Source: Peptostreptococcus faecalis
Lineage (GTDB): Bacteria; Bacillota; Clostridia; Peptostreptococcales; Peptostreptococcaceae
Assembly: GCF_900240845.1 (NCBI RefSeq)
Contig: NZ_OERU01000001.1
Span: 455,079-519,078, forward strand
Direction of reading: 5' to 3'
Length of the DNA: 64,000 nucleotides
Part shown: piece by piece, positions 52,727-62,099 of the stretch
How positions within the stretch are numbered: the stretch's first letter is position 1
Layout: each line of letters opens with the position of its first letter
Program-made: the position numbers and the translations under genes
Notes under the pieces: model-generated
What the model was told of the DNA's origin: nothing
The model's database searches: none
What the model saw: only the letters and a program-made list of their open reading frames with translations

Positions 52727-53828
52727 GAAAAATATGAAAATAATCAAATATTTAGATTGGAAATTAATTTCTATAGTGTTTGTTATCTTTATATTTGGAT
52801 TGATTATTTTGAGCAGTGCAACACACGCAAATGTAACAGGAGATTTAAAACAACTATATAAACAGATGATGGCATTTGCAATAGGAATATTATTGACTGT
52901 AATGATACTTTTATTTGATTACAACAGTATAGGAAAATATTATAAGGAAATATATATATTTAGTATACTGTTGTTAGTAATAGTATTGATTCCTGGTATA
53001 GGTAATGTTCAATTTGGTGCAAGATCTTGGATAAAAATAGGGAACTTCAACTTTCAAACTTCAGAAATAGTTAAATTAACATTTGTTTTGAGTTATGCGA
53101 AAATTTTAGATAAGTATAAATCTAGCATTAACGATATTAAAACAATTGTTAAGTTAATGTTATATGCACTTCCTTTTGGTACGCTATTATATGCTCAGCC
53201 GGATTTGGGAACGGCAATAGTATTTATATGTATGATATTTTTCATGCTTTATACTGCTGGAATAAGTAAAAAAATAGTAAGAAATACATTTTTGGCGATA
53301 CTTGTAATCAGCCCAATACTTTACTTTATAATGGCACCACATCAAAAGGTTAGAATTGTAAACTTTTTTAATCCAGAGGCGAGCACGAATTATCAGACAC
53401 TGCAGTCTATGATAGCAATAGGATCAGGTGGTCTTACTGGAAAAGGTCTGTATAATGGCTCACAAAATCAAGAAAATTTCTTGCCAGTAAGAGATAGTGA
53501 CTTTATTTTCGCAGTAATAGGTGAAGAGCTTGGATTATTGGGAATGATATTTGTAGTGGGCATGTTTGTATTGCTAATATACAGATTATTGACAATAGCA
53601 TCTAGATCAAGAAATTCTTACGGAACATTTATAGTAGCTGGGATAAGCGGAATGTTTGCATATCAAATCATACAAAATATAGGTATGACTGTTGGATTGA
53701 TGCCTGTAACAGGAGTTACTCTTCCATTCGTGAGTTATGGGGGGAGTTCATTGATTACATCGATGGCTAATATAGCAATAGTACTAAATGTGTGTTTAAG
53801 AAGAAGGCGATCTAATTTTTACTCCTAG
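52707..53828 (+). CDS. rodA: RodA-type SEDS glycosyltransferase
   Basis: 373 residues with about ten membrane helices. The SEDS hallmarks are GARSWIKIGNFNFQTSEIVK, QPDLGTAIVF, the catalytic-loop region NGSQNQENFLPVRDSDFIFA and LPFVSYGGSS. It polymerises peptidoglycan with PBP2. It overlaps minC by 20 bp, with GAAGAGGAAG upstream; ATG 52734 is a possible alternative start. In other clostridia minD and minE would separate minC from rodA. Confidence 0.93.
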   Translation: MRKIDYKKNMKIIKYLDWKLISIVFVIFIFGLIILSSATHANVTGDLKQLYKQMMAFAIGILLTVMILLFDYNSIGKYYKEIYIFSILLLVIVLIPGIGNVQFGARSWIKIGNFNFQTSEIVKLTFVLSYAKILDKYKSSINDIKTIVKLMLYALPFGTLLYAQPDLGTAIVFICMIFFMLYTAGISKKIVRNTFLAILVISPILYFIMAPHQKVRIVNFFNPEASTNYQTLQSMIAIGSGGLTGKGLYNGSQNQENFLPVRDSDFIFAVIGEELGLLGMIFVVGMFVLLIYRLLTIASRSRNSYGTFIVAGISGMFAYQIIQNIGMTVGLMPVTGVTLPFVSYGGSSLITSMANIAIVLNVCLRRRRSNFYS

Positions 53829-53885
53829 ATTGATGCTTTTGACAATGAAGAGTCTTAAAAATTATAAAACTCTTAGGAGGAAAAT

Positions 53886-55280
53886 ATGAAAGAATTTATT
53901 ATAGAGAGTTTTGTTAATTCAAATAAACTGGCTGTAGTTGAAAACGGAGAAATTCAAAAACTAATAATAGAAGAAAACGAAAATTATGTAAGAGTTAAAA
54001 ATATATATTCTGGAGTGATAAAAAAGATTATTAAAGGAATGAAATCATGTTTTGTGGATATAGGTCAAAAAGATCCTGGATATCTTAAAATGGATGATGA
54101 ATTTGATTATGTAGAAGGTGAAAAAATACTTGTTCAAGTAATTAAAGAAGAAAAAGATGAAAAGAGAGTAAAACTGACGACAGAGATATCTCTTTCGGGA
54201 CCTTATATAGTATTTATTCCAACAAATAATAAAATTACTTTCTCAAATAAAATCAAAGATAAAAATGAGAGGAAGAGATTAAAAGAAATAGTATCGAATA
54301 TAGACAGTGCAAACTGTGGATATATATTGAGAACAGAATCAGTAGGTAAAACTAATGAAGAGATAAGTAGGGATATATATAATCTTAAACTTAAATACAA
54401 TAACATATTAAAAAAGTATAAAAGTTCATCAAAACCTATTTTAATAAGTGAACCAGAAAGTGAAATTGAAAAATTTATTCGGGATAACTTTGATGATAGT
54501 GTGGAAAAAATAATATATTCCGATGGAAAATTTGATAGAATATTAAGGGATACGGCAATATCTATTAACAGAGAATACTTGTATAAGCTGAAAAGAGAAA
54601 GTGAAGTTGATATCTTTGAAGCTTACGGTGTGAATAATAAATTGAAAAAATATTTATCCAAACGTGTATGGTTTGGAGATGGAGCAAATATTGTTATTGA
54701 AAAAACTGAGGCAATGACTGTGATTGATGTTAACTCGGGCAGATACATAGGACATAGTAATTACGAAAATACAGTTTTAAAAGTAAATATTGCTGCGGCA
54801 AAAGAAATAGCAAAGCAAATTATTATAAGAGATTTGACTGGGATGATTTTGATAGATTTTATAGATATGAGTTCTAAAGAAGATAAATATCTATTATTAA
54901 ATACTTTAAATGAAAATTTATCATGTGATTCAAGATATTCAAAAGTGCATGGATTCACTAGATTAGGAATAGTTGAAATAACTCGTAGAAGAAGTGGTAA
55001 ATCTATTGAAGAGTACTACAATAAAAATATATATCAAAGTCAGGATACAATTAATTCAATTGTGGATAAAATAGAAAAAAATGCTCTGCTTGCTAAATCA
55101 AATTCTCTTTACGAAAAAATTATAGTGTCTATCGATGAAAAAATATATGAAGATTTACTAAAAATTAAAAATGAGGTAATAGTGAATATTTCTGAAAAAT
55201 ATGGTATAGATATAGAGTTAAAAATGAATATTAAAGAGAATGATATAAAATTTGAATACATAAAAAAAAGTGTCTATTAA
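53886..55280 (+). CDS. rng: RNase E/G-family endoribonuclease lacking the zinc-link
   Basis: 464 residues. An S1-type domain (VKNIYSGVIKKIIKGMKSCFVDIG) and the RNase E/G catalytic region follow. Asp281 (MTVIDVNSG) and Asp324 (LIDFIDM) lie 43 residues apart, the same spacing as the E. coli RNase E catalytic pair Asp303 and Asp346. The zinc-link CPxC motif expected ~60 residues later is missing: the segment RRRSGKSIEEYYNKN has no cysteine, so the dimer must be held otherwise. It likely processes rRNA or mRNA in the cytosol. AGGAGG precedes ATG 53886. A terminator arm overlaps its 3' end. Confidence 0.88.
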   Translation: MKEFIIESFVNSNKLAVVENGEIQKLIIEENENYVRVKNIYSGVIKKIIKGMKSCFVDIGQKDPGYLKMDDEFDYVEGEKILVQVIKEEKDEKRVKLTTEISLSGPYIVFIPTNNKITFSNKIKDKNERKRLKEIVSNIDSANCGYILRTESVGKTNEEISRDIYNLKLKYNNILKKYKSSSKPILISEPESEIEKFIRDNFDDSVEKIIYSDGKFDRILRDTAISINREYLYKLKRESEVDIFEAYGVNNKLKKYLSKRVWFGDGANIVIEKTEAMTVIDVNSGRYIGHSNYENTVLKVNIAAAKEIAKQIIIRDLTGMILIDFIDMSSKEDKYLLLNTLNENLSCDSRYSKVHGFTRLGIVEITRRRSGKSIEEYYNKNIYQSQDTINSIVDKIEKNALLAKSNSLYEKIIVSIDEKIYEDLLKIKNEVIVNISEKYGIDIELKMNIKENDIKFEYIKKSVY

Positions 55281-55301
55281 CTATTATAGACACTTTTTTT
55301 T
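55262..55301. terminator. Bidirectional terminator, RNase G / RNase Z genes
   Basis: AAAAAGTGTCTA pairs with TAGACACTTTTT between convergent genes. The left arm includes the last two codons of the RNase G gene. Confidence 0.88.
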
Positions 55302-55310
55302 ATAAATAAC

Positions 55311-56231
55311 TTAGTCTTCAGGATAAGGAATAGAAATTCTTATTCCATCATAAGCTACAGTTGTATTTGCAAATATATTTTTTGCATTGTCGATAAAATC
55401 CTCTGGTTTTTCAATTGAAGGAGAAAAGTGAGTAAGTAGAAGTTTTTTTACATTTCCATTCTTAGCAAGTGTAGCAGCTTCTCTAAATAACATATGTTTG
55501 TTCTTTACAGCTTTTGATATATCGGCTTCATCTCCGTACATAGCCTCGCAAACAAATAAGTCACTTTCTCTGATAAAATCAGGAATTGAAGAAATTGGTC
55601 TAGTATCTGTAATAAAACTCACTTTAATACCTTTTCTAGAAGAACCTAGTACCATTTCTGGGTCATATTTTATATCGTCTATATAAAAAGTTTTTCCAGA
55701 TTGGAGATTTTTCCATAGATATTTAGGAACACTATTTTCAAGGGCTTTGTTTACATCAAAGCTTCTGTTTCTTTTAAAATAAAGGCTGTAACCTAAGCAT
55801 TCTGTAGAATGTTTTAGAGCTATAGTAGAAATTTCTATTTCATTAAATATTTCTTCATCAATTGAAAAAGGACCACCAGGATTTTCTATTATACGCAATC
55901 TATACGGCAATCCTTCCCATAAAACCATCATAGCTGAAATTGCTTTTTTTATTCCAACAGGTCCAACTATAGTAAGTATATTTCTTTTTTCAGCATTTCC
56001 CATTGTAGATAGAAGCCCTAAAAGTCCATTTATATGATCACCATGAAGATGTGTAATTAGAATTAAGTCGATATCTTTAAAACCGCACCCTAGTGTTTTC
56101 ATGGATACTTGTGTACCTTCACCACAATCAATTAATATCTTTTTGCCCTTATAGTTTATAAACATGCTAGAGCAAAATCTTTTGTGGGAGGGAACATTTC
56201 CACCGGTTCCAATCATCGTAATATTGACCAT
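55311..56231 (-). CDS. rnz: Ribonuclease Z
   Basis: 306 residues from ATG at 56231 (TAGGTGAT upstream; an earlier ATG lies before it). Metallo-beta-lactamase motif THLHGDHINGL and the DCGEGTQ loop, later TDTRP and LLTHFSPS, are the tRNase Z signature. It removes the tRNA 3' trailer, which fits the tRNA-Leu here that lacks an encoded CCA. Transcribed opposite to its neighbours. Confidence 0.94.
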   Translation of the reverse strand: MVNITMIGTGGNVPSHKRFCSSMFINYKGKKILIDCGEGTQVSMKTLGCGFKDIDLILITHLHGDHINGLLGLLSTMGNAEKRNILTIVGPVGIKKAISAMMVLWEGLPYRLRIIENPGGPFSIDEEIFNEIEISTIALKHSTECLGYSLYFKRNRSFDVNKALENSVPKYLWKNLQSGKTFYIDDIKYDPEMVLGSSRKGIKVSFITDTRPISSIPDFIRESDLFVCEAMYGDEADISKAVKNKHMLFREAATLAKNGNVKKLLLTHFSPSIEKPEDFIDNAKNIFANTTVAYDGIRISIPYPED

Positions 56232-56598
56232 TTTATCACCTACCATTTATAATTTAATATTTAAATTCTTTAATAAACATCATATATTTATTATTTTTAT
56301 AACAAGAAAATATTAGCTACTTCTTATTTTTTGGTTCTTAAATTTTAATGACATTTTAAAAAATATACATATTATTATACCACAATAAATGCCCATATAC
56401 ACAAAAGGCTTTGTCACTACTAGGTATTGATAATATGAGAAGTTAGTACTTAGTAAGAAATATGTGAAATTATCTCTATATAAAGGGAGGTATTATTAAA
56501 ACTATAATTATAATATAATTATTAGAAATAAAAATAAAGTGAATTAAATGTTAATTACCTCTAAATGTGATATAATTTATCAGAAAGGTAGTGATTGT
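56232..56598. other. Divergent spacer between rnz and recX
   Basis: No gene. On the minus strand TGG-TATAAT (56382-56374) is an extended -10 for rnz. A near-perfect AT dyad, AATTATA-A-TATAATT, lies at 56506-56520. TGA-TATAAT (56568-56576) on the plus strand serves recX. Confidence 0.55.
56568..56576 (+). promoter_or_regulatory. Extended -10 promoter of recX
   Basis: TGA-TATAAT lies 22 bp before ATG 56599 and inside the longest open frame, which starts at 56548. That supports the shorter protein. Confidence 0.6.
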
Positions 56599-57225
56599 AT
56601 GCCAAAGATAACGTCAATTAAGTATCAAAAAAATGGTAAAAGAGTTAATTTATATGTTGATGAAGAATATTTAATTTCATTCAATGCTGAATTAGTATAT
56701 AAATATAATTTAAACAAAGGTGAAGACATAGATACTGACAAAATCACCCAATTGATAAAGCAAGATGACTATGATAAAGCCAAGATGAAAGCCCTTAATT
56801 ATATTTCGAGAACTCAAAAATCTGAAAAAAAAATAAGAGAAAAACTATTGAAAGAATATGATATAGAAATTGTTGATAAAGTGATAGATTTTATGAAAAA
56901 ATACTCCTTTGTAGATGACTCTACTTTTGCTCACCAGTTAGTAAACAATGGGATGAATTACAAAAAAGTAGGCAAAAAGAAAATACAGCAAGATCTTTAT
57001 TTAAAGGGAATAGGAAAAGAAGATAGAGAATCTGCTATGGAGAGTATAGATGATGACATAGAGCTTGAAAATGCAATTTATCTAGCTGAAAAAAGAAAAA
57101 ATAGGATAAAAACAGAAGATAAAAATATACTGAAAAATAAATTGTTTCAGCATCTAGCGTATAAAGGGTTCGACTATAGCACTATCAATAAAGCTATTAG
57201 ATGTGTACTTGAAAATTCATATTGA
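56599..57225 (+). CDS. recX: RecX-family regulatory protein
   Basis: 208 residues from ATG 56599. Three-helix repeats of RecX: ALNYISRTQKSEKKIREKLL, VIDFMKKYSFVDDSTFAHQL and KKIQQDLYLKGIGKEDRESA. RecX trims RecA filaments and limits strand exchange. No recA is in the window, so the gene is unlinked to its usual partner. AAAGG lies upstream. Confidence 0.87.
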   Translation: MPKITSIKYQKNGKRVNLYVDEEYLISFNAELVYKYNLNKGEDIDTDKITQLIKQDDYDKAKMKALNYISRTQKSEKKIREKLLKEYDIEIVDKVIDFMKKYSFVDDSTFAHQLVNNGMNYKKVGKKKIQQDLYLKGIGKEDRESAMESIDDDIELENAIYLAEKRKNRIKTEDKNILKNKLFQHLAYKGFDYSTINKAIRCVLENSY

Positions 57226-57241
57226 TGTAAGGGGGCTATTT

Positions 57242-57325
57242 ATGAAGACTATAATACTTCTAGTAATAAGCGTAGTAGTAAGTATATACAATATTGTATC
57301 GCTGTATTTGGATGAAAGGATATAG
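57242..57325 (+). CDS. Hydrophobic 27-residue peptide
   Basis: ATG 57242 follows TAAGGGGG at about 8 bp. It encodes 27 residues, mostly one hydrophobic helix (TIILLVISVVVSIYNIVSLYL) with an acidic/basic end. It sits between recX and nadD. No family recognised. Coding is supported by the ribosome-binding site and composition only. Confidence 0.45.
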   Translation: MKTIILLVISVVVSIYNIVSLYLDERI

Positions 57326-57399
57326 CATTTTATTAATGGACTTATATTTATAGCTGTGATAAAATGAAAATATCATTTCTTTTGAAGGGAATATATAAC

Positions 57400-58092
57400 A
57401 TGTTGATAGAAGAGAGACTTAAATTGTCTCATGTTAAAAATAAAAATAAGATTAAGTCATTTAAAAAATCAAAAAAAAGCATGAAGCTAGGAATTATGGG
57501 AGGAACATTTAATCCTATTCATAACGCTCATTTAGCTACAGCGGAATTTATAAGAGATAAGTATTCTTTAGATAAGGTAGTTTTTGTTCCAACTGGTGAT
57601 CCACCTCATAAAAAGAATCTATTGGACAAAATGCATAGGTATAATATGGCTGTGTTGTCTACTTTTAAAAATGATGATTTTTTTGTTTCCGATTATGAAA
57701 TATGTCAAACCGAAAAGGAAACTTTTACGGTGGATACATTGAAATATTTTACAGAACAATATCCAAATGAGGAAATGTATTTTATAACTGGATCAGATGC
57801 AATTAATCAAATTGAGACATGGAAAGATTTTGAAGAAAATTTCAAATTGGCAAAGTTTATTGCTGCAATAAGACCAGGAATTAACTTACTGGAAACTCAA
57901 GAGAATATTGAAAATTTTAGAGATATATATGGAGCGTATATAGATATGGTATATGTACCATCGCTTGAAATATCATCGACATATATTAGAAATAGAAAAA
58001 AAAGGGATAGAAGTATAAAATATTTAGTACCTAGTAGGGTGGAAGAATATATTAGCAAGCATAATTTGTATGGAGGTGTTAATGGTAGATGA
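57400..58092 (+). CDS. nadD: Nicotinate-nucleotide adenylyltransferase
   Basis: 230 residues from ATG 57400 (GAAGGG upstream). The HxGH-type motif GGTFNPIHNAHL, the loop PTGDPPHKK and the ISSTYIRNR end are NadD signatures; the first His pair is modified to HNAHL, the usual bacterial form. A basic N-terminal extension of ~27 residues (KNKNKIKSFKKSKKS) precedes the normal start at 57481, which has no ribosome-binding site. It adenylates nicotinic acid mononucleotide for NAD. It overlaps yqeK by 4 bp. Confidence 0.9.
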   Translation: MLIEERLKLSHVKNKNKIKSFKKSKKSMKLGIMGGTFNPIHNAHLATAEFIRDKYSLDKVVFVPTGDPPHKKNLLDKMHRYNMAVLSTFKNDDFFVSDYEICQTEKETFTVDTLKYFTEQYPNEEMYFITGSDAINQIETWKDFEENFKLAKFIAAIRPGINLLETQENIENFRDIYGAYIDMVYVPSLEISSTYIRNRKKRDRSIKYLVPSRVEEYISKHNLYGGVNGR

Positions 58093-58691
58093 ATAAATCT
58101 GCTATGATAGAAAAACTCAAGGATTATCTACCGGAGAAGAGAATAAAACATTCTTTAAATGTAGCAAAAGCTGCAATAAAAATATCAGAACAAACGGGTT
58201 GTGATAAAGAGAAAGCCGAGATAGCAAGTATACTACATGATGCAGCAAAATATGTAAAGCTTGCAGATGTACAATCTTATTGTGATAAATATAATATTGT
58301 ATTAGATGATATGGAAAAAAAGAGCACAGCATTATCTCATAGTATACTAGGAGCATATATTGCAAAATATGAATTTGGTGTAGATGATGAAGAAATATTA
58401 AACGCAATTAGATATCATACTACTGGTAAGCCGAATATGACTCCTTTGGAGGAAACTATTTATTTATCAGATTTGATAGAAGAAGGAAGAAATTATCCGG
58501 GAGTGGATTCATTAAGAGAGTTAGCATATTCAGGAAAAATAGATGAAGCCCTTGCTAATTTATTGGATAGTTCTATAATAAATGTCTTGAAGAAGAAGGC
58601 AGTTTTGCATTTGAGATCAGTAGAGGCAAGGAACTATTATGTTGAGAAAGTAAAAAAAATGGAAAAAGCAGCTAGTTTGGAAAGGAAGTAA
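58089..58691 (+). CDS. yqeK: HD-domain hydrolase YqeK
   Basis: 200 residues. HD-domain ligands: RIKHSLNVAKAA, ILHDAAKYV, LSHSILGAY and ETIYLSDLIEEGR. YqeK proteins hydrolyse diadenosine tetraphosphate symmetrically. nadD-yqeK-rsfS is a conserved Firmicute order. ATG 58089 overlaps the nadD stop (ATGA). Confidence 0.92.
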   Translation: MNKSAMIEKLKDYLPEKRIKHSLNVAKAAIKISEQTGCDKEKAEIASILHDAAKYVKLADVQSYCDKYNIVLDDMEKKSTALSHSILGAYIAKYEFGVDDEEILNAIRYHTTGKPNMTPLEETIYLSDLIEEGRNYPGVDSLRELAYSGKIDEALANLLDSSIINVLKKKAVLHLRSVEARNYYVEKVKKMEKAASLERK

Positions 58692-58697
58692 TATAAT

Positions 58698-59099
58698 ATG
58701 ATAACAGTAGAAGAAATGGTAAAAGTTGTATATGAAGCAATTGAGGATAAACTAGGTAGAGATACTTCAATATTAAATGTTGGAGAAGTATCTAGTATAT
58801 GTGATTACTTTATAATTACATCAGCGGCATCACCAAGACAGGTAAAAGCAATAGCCGATAGCGTTGAAGAAGCTATGACAGAAGTTGGGATAGAACCTAG
58901 AGGAAAAGAAGGAAGAGAAACTCAAAACTGGATTTTGCTTGATTATGGTGATATCATGGTGCATGTATTTGACGAAGAAAACAGAGTTTTTTACAATTTA
59001 GAAAAATTATGGAAAGATGCTCCTAATATTGATATTGATGAATTAGAAGTAGTAGATTATGAGGATATAAAATTAAAAGCGGAGAGTGCTCAACAGTAA
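58698..59099 (+). CDS. rsfS: Ribosome silencing factor RsfS
   Basis: 133 residues. VSSICDYFIITSAASPRQVKAIADS, then EGRETQNWILLDYGDIMVHVFDEENRVFYNLEKLW match RsfS/YbeB. It binds ribosomal protein L14 and blocks subunit joining in starved cells. The last ~15 residues are an acidic tail. AAAGGAAG precedes ATG 58698. Confidence 0.93.
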   Translation: MITVEEMVKVVYEAIEDKLGRDTSILNVGEVSSICDYFIITSAASPRQVKAIADSVEEAMTEVGIEPRGKEGRETQNWILLDYGDIMVHVFDEENRVFYNLEKLWKDAPNIDIDELEVVDYEDIKLKAESAQQ

Positions 59100-59142
59100 T
59101 TTTATAGAGTAACTTAATAATAATATAATTAAGTGTTTTATA

Positions 59143-59172
59143 TTGACAATTTAAAAGTCTGTGTGGTAGTAT
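59143..59172 (+). promoter_or_regulatory. leuS leader promoter
   Basis: TTGACA (59143-59148), 18 bp, TAGTAT (59167-59172), just upstream of the T-box RNA. Confidence 0.6.
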
Positions 59173-59177
59173 AAGAC

Positions 59178-59397
59178 AATAATATATATGGTCGGAGTAG
59201 TAGAAATATATGGAATTACAGAGAGTTATCGGTGCTGAAAGATAGCATTTCATTTTTTTTGAACTTGCCGAGAAAAACCATATACCGTAGTTGGTTTAAA
59301 GACTGATCCGAGAGAGCTGACGAAGTTGGCTAATTAGGGTGGTACCGCGAGAATATCTCGTCCCTAAACATTATGTTTAGAGACGAGTTTTTTTATT
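59178..59397 (+). promoter_or_regulatory. T-box riboswitch controlling leuS
   Basis: The T-box element AGGGTGGTACCGCG lies at 59336-59349. Stem I has GAGAGTTATC and the distal loop GGTGCTGAAAGATAGC. GAA-CTT-G at 59261-59267 gives a CTT (leucine) specifier codon in stem I. The competing terminator is CTCGTCCCTAAACA / TGTTTAGAGACGAG plus T tract (59358-59397). Uncharged tRNA-Leu would pair with CTT and the T-box and allow leuS transcription. Confidence 0.93.
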
Positions 59398-59418
59398 GAT
59401 TTTTTTAGGAGGTTTAAT

Positions 59419-61836
59419 ATGAGTATATATAATTTTAAAGAAATAGAAAAAAAATGGCAAAAAGCATGGGATACAAGTGGCCAATATAATACGGACACAA
59501 GTGACAAAAGCAAGCCTACATATTATTGTTTGGAGATGTTTCCATATCCTTCAGGTAAAATACATATGGGACATGTAAGAAATTATTCTATAGGAGATGT
59601 AGTAGCTAGATTTAAGAAAATGGAAGGATATAATGTGTTGCATCCAATGGGGTGGGATTCATTTGGACTTCCTGCAGAAAATGCGGCTATAAAAAATGGA
59701 GTTCATCCACAAAAATGGACAATGTCTAATATAGAAGAAATGAGAGAACAACTTAAACTGTTAGGATTTAGCTATGATTGGAATAAAGAAATAGCAACTT
59801 CTTCACCTGAATATTATAAGTGGACTCAAAAGATATTTTTAGATTTTTATAATCAAGGACTTGCTTATAAGAAAAAATCATTTGTAAACTGGTGTCCTTC
59901 ATGTGAGACTGTACTTGCCAATGAACAGGTAGTTCAAGGGGAATGTGAAAGATGTTCAACAACTGTTGTAAAGAAAAAATTGGAACAATGGTATTTTAAG
60001 ACAACAGAGTTCTCTGAAGATCTTTTAAATGATTTAGATATGTTAGATCAGTGGCCTGAAAAAGTAAAGGCAATGCAAAAAAACTGGATTGGAAAAAGTC
60101 ATGGAGCAAATGTCACTTTTAAAGTAGATGATATGGATAAGGATATTACCGTATATACAACAAGACCGGATACTATATTTGGTAGTACTTTTATGGTATT
60201 AGCTCCTGAATCAGATCTTGCTAGAGAGTTAGTCAAGGGGACTGAATACGAAGAAACTCTTGAAAAGTTTTTGTCTAAAATGAATGCGTTGACAGAAATA
60301 GAGAGAGAATCTACTGAAATAGAAAAAGAAGGAGAATATATTGGTAGAAGTGTAATAAATCCTCTTACGGGAAAGAAAATGCCAATATGGATTGCGAATT
60401 ATATATTAGCAGACTATGGAACTGGTGCAGTAATGGGAGTTCCCGCTCATGATGATAGAGATAATGAATTTGCATCAAAATATGAATTAGAAATTGTACC
60501 TGTAATCGATGAAGACGATAAAATGATAAATTCTGGCGAGTTTAACGGAATGAATAAAGACGAAGCATTTGATTCAATAGTAGAAAAATTAAAAGATCAG
60601 GGTAGAGGTCAAAAGACTACAAACTATAGATTGAGAGACTGGTTAATATCTAGACAGAGATATTGGGGTTGCCCAATTCCTATTGTATATTGTGATGATT
60701 GTGGAATAGTCGGAGTCGAAGAAGATCAACTACCAGTATTGCTTCCTACAGATGTAGAGTTTACAGGTAAAGGGGAATCACCTCTATTGACTTCAGATAC
60801 TTTTATGAATTGTGATTGTCCAAAATGTGGAAAACCAGCAAGAAGAGAAGCAGATACAATGGATACATTTGTTGACTCATCTTGGTATTATATGAGATAC
60901 GTAGATAATAAAAATACAGATAAAGCATTTGATTCTGAATTAGTTGATAGATGGCTTCCAGTAGACCAATATATAGGCGGTGTTGAACACGCTATACTAC
61001 ATTTATTGTATGCTAGATGGTTTACAAAAGCTTTCAATAAAATGGGATTAACAAAAGTAAAAGAACCGTTTAAAAATCTTTTGACGCAAGGAATGGTATT
61101 GATGGATGGCGCAAAGATGTCAAAGTCAAAGGGGAATACTATCTCTCCTCTTGAAATAATTGAACAATATGGAGCTGATACTGCTAGATTATTTATACTT
61201 TTTGCTGCTCCTGTGGAAAGAGATCTTGATTGGTCGGAACAAGGCGTAGAAGGTTGCTTTAAATTCTTGAACAGGGTATATAGATTGGTAGACGAACTAA
61301 AAGATGTAAAAGGAGATACAAATTTAGATAATCTATCAAAGGAAGATAAGGAAATGAGAGCCAAGGTACACTCTACGCTAAAGAAAGTAACTGATGATTT
61401 GAGTGTTAGATTTGGATTTAACACAGCAATTTCAGCGTTGATGGAATTGGTAAATGAACTTTATAAATACAAAGAACTTGATAGTAAAAAAGACTTCATA
61501 ATAAGAGAAGCAATAGAGACTATCGTTGTAATAATATCTCCTTTTGCTCCACATATAGGTGAAGAACTTTGGGAAATGATAGGTAAAGAAGGTAGTATAT
61601 TCAGTATAGACTGGCCAAAATTTGATGAGAAAGCCCTTGAATTAGACCAAGTGGAAGTAGTTGTTCAAGTAAATGGCAAACTAAGAGGTAAAATAAATGT
61701 ATCTCCTAATGTATCTCAAGAAGAAATGAAAGAAATTGCACTTGAAGATACTAAAATAAAGGAAGCTTTGTCAGGTAAGAACATTGTAAAGGTAATTGCT
61801 ATACCTACAAAATTAGTTAATATTGTTGCTAAATAA
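59419..61836 (+). CDS. leuS: Leucyl-tRNA synthetase
   Basis: 805 residues, class I. HIGH box HMGH (49-52 in [20 protein letters not shown]), a zinc-like CPSCE...CERC pair in the insertion ([16 protein letters not shown]), an editing domain with [18 protein letters not shown], and KMSKS (566-570). It charges tRNA-Leu. TTAGGAGG precedes ATG 59419. Controlled by the T-box upstream. Confidence 0.97.
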   Translation: MSIYNFKEIEKKWQKAWDTSGQYNTDTSDKSKPTYYCLEMFPYPSGKIHMGHVRNYSIGDVVARFKKMEGYNVLHPMGWDSFGLPAENAAIKNGVHPQKWTMSNIEEMREQLKLLGFSYDWNKEIATSSPEYYKWTQKIFLDFYNQGLAYKKKSFVNWCPSCETVLANEQVVQGECERCSTTVVKKKLEQWYFKTTEFSEDLLNDLDMLDQWPEKVKAMQKNWIGKSHGANVTFKVDDMDKDITVYTTRPDTIFGSTFMVLAPESDLARELVKGTEYEETLEKFLSKMNALTEIERESTEIEKEGEYIGRSVINPLTGKKMPIWIANYILADYGTGAVMGVPAHDDRDNEFASKYELEIVPVIDEDDKMINSGEFNGMNKDEAFDSIVEKLKDQGRGQKTTNYRLRDWLISRQRYWGCPIPIVYCDDCGIVGVEEDQLPVLLPTDVEFTGKGESPLLTSDTFMNCDCPKCGKPARREADTMDTFVDSSWYYMRYVDNKNTDKAFDSELVDRWLPVDQYIGGVEHAILHLLYARWFTKAFNKMGLTKVKEPFKNLLTQGMVLMDGAKMSKSKGNTISPLEIIEQYGADTARLFILFAAPVERDLDWSEQGVEGCFKFLNRVYRLVDELKDVKGDTNLDNLSKEDKEMRAKVHSTLKKVTDDLSVRFGFNTAISALMELVNELYKYKELDSKKDFIIREAIETIVVIISPFAPHIGEELWEMIGKEGSIFSIDWPKFDEKALELDQVEVVVQVNGKLRGKINVSPNVSQEEMKEIALEDTKIKEALSGKNIVKVIAIPTKLVNIVAK

Positions 61837-61963
61837 AGTTTGGTAAAAATATATTAAAAAATTAGCAAATATATGTTAAATAAAGATAGCTTGGGGGTAT
61901 ATTACAAAATAGAGAGTGTTTAAGTTGATAGCATATGGAGTTTTCTAAAATTCTTAAATGATG

Positions 61964-61991
61964 TTGACAATCATAGTTTATTTATGATAAT
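61964..61991 (+). promoter_or_regulatory. Promoter before the EamA transporter
   Basis: TTGACA (61964-61969) with GATAAT (61986-61991) at 16 bp. TATAAT (61991-61996) overlaps but would be 21 bp from the -35. Confidence 0.55.
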
Positions 61992-62030
61992 ATAATCTCA
62001 GCGAAAAGAATATGAAGAATATGATTATAA

Positions 62031-62058
62031 GGGTTATTGCGAAAGCGATGCCCTTTTT
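62031..62058 (+). promoter_or_regulatory. Attenuator-like hairpin in the EamA transporter leader
   Basis: GGGT(T)ATTGC (62031-62040), loop GAAA, GCGATGCCC (62045-62053), then TTTTT (62054-62058). A 9-bp stem with a GNRA loop and T tract is a full intrinsic terminator, yet it lies between the promoter and the gene (ATG 62100). So it is probably an attenuator. The stretch before it is only ~35 nt, too short for most known riboswitches. Confidence 0.6.
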
Positions 62059-62099
62059 CATATGTAAATAATTATCAATTAGGATTGGAGGATGGACTT

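Noticed and set aside
57364-57400. Earlier start of nadD at 57364
   Set aside because: No Shine-Dalgarno precedes it, while ATG 57400 has GAAGGG upstream.
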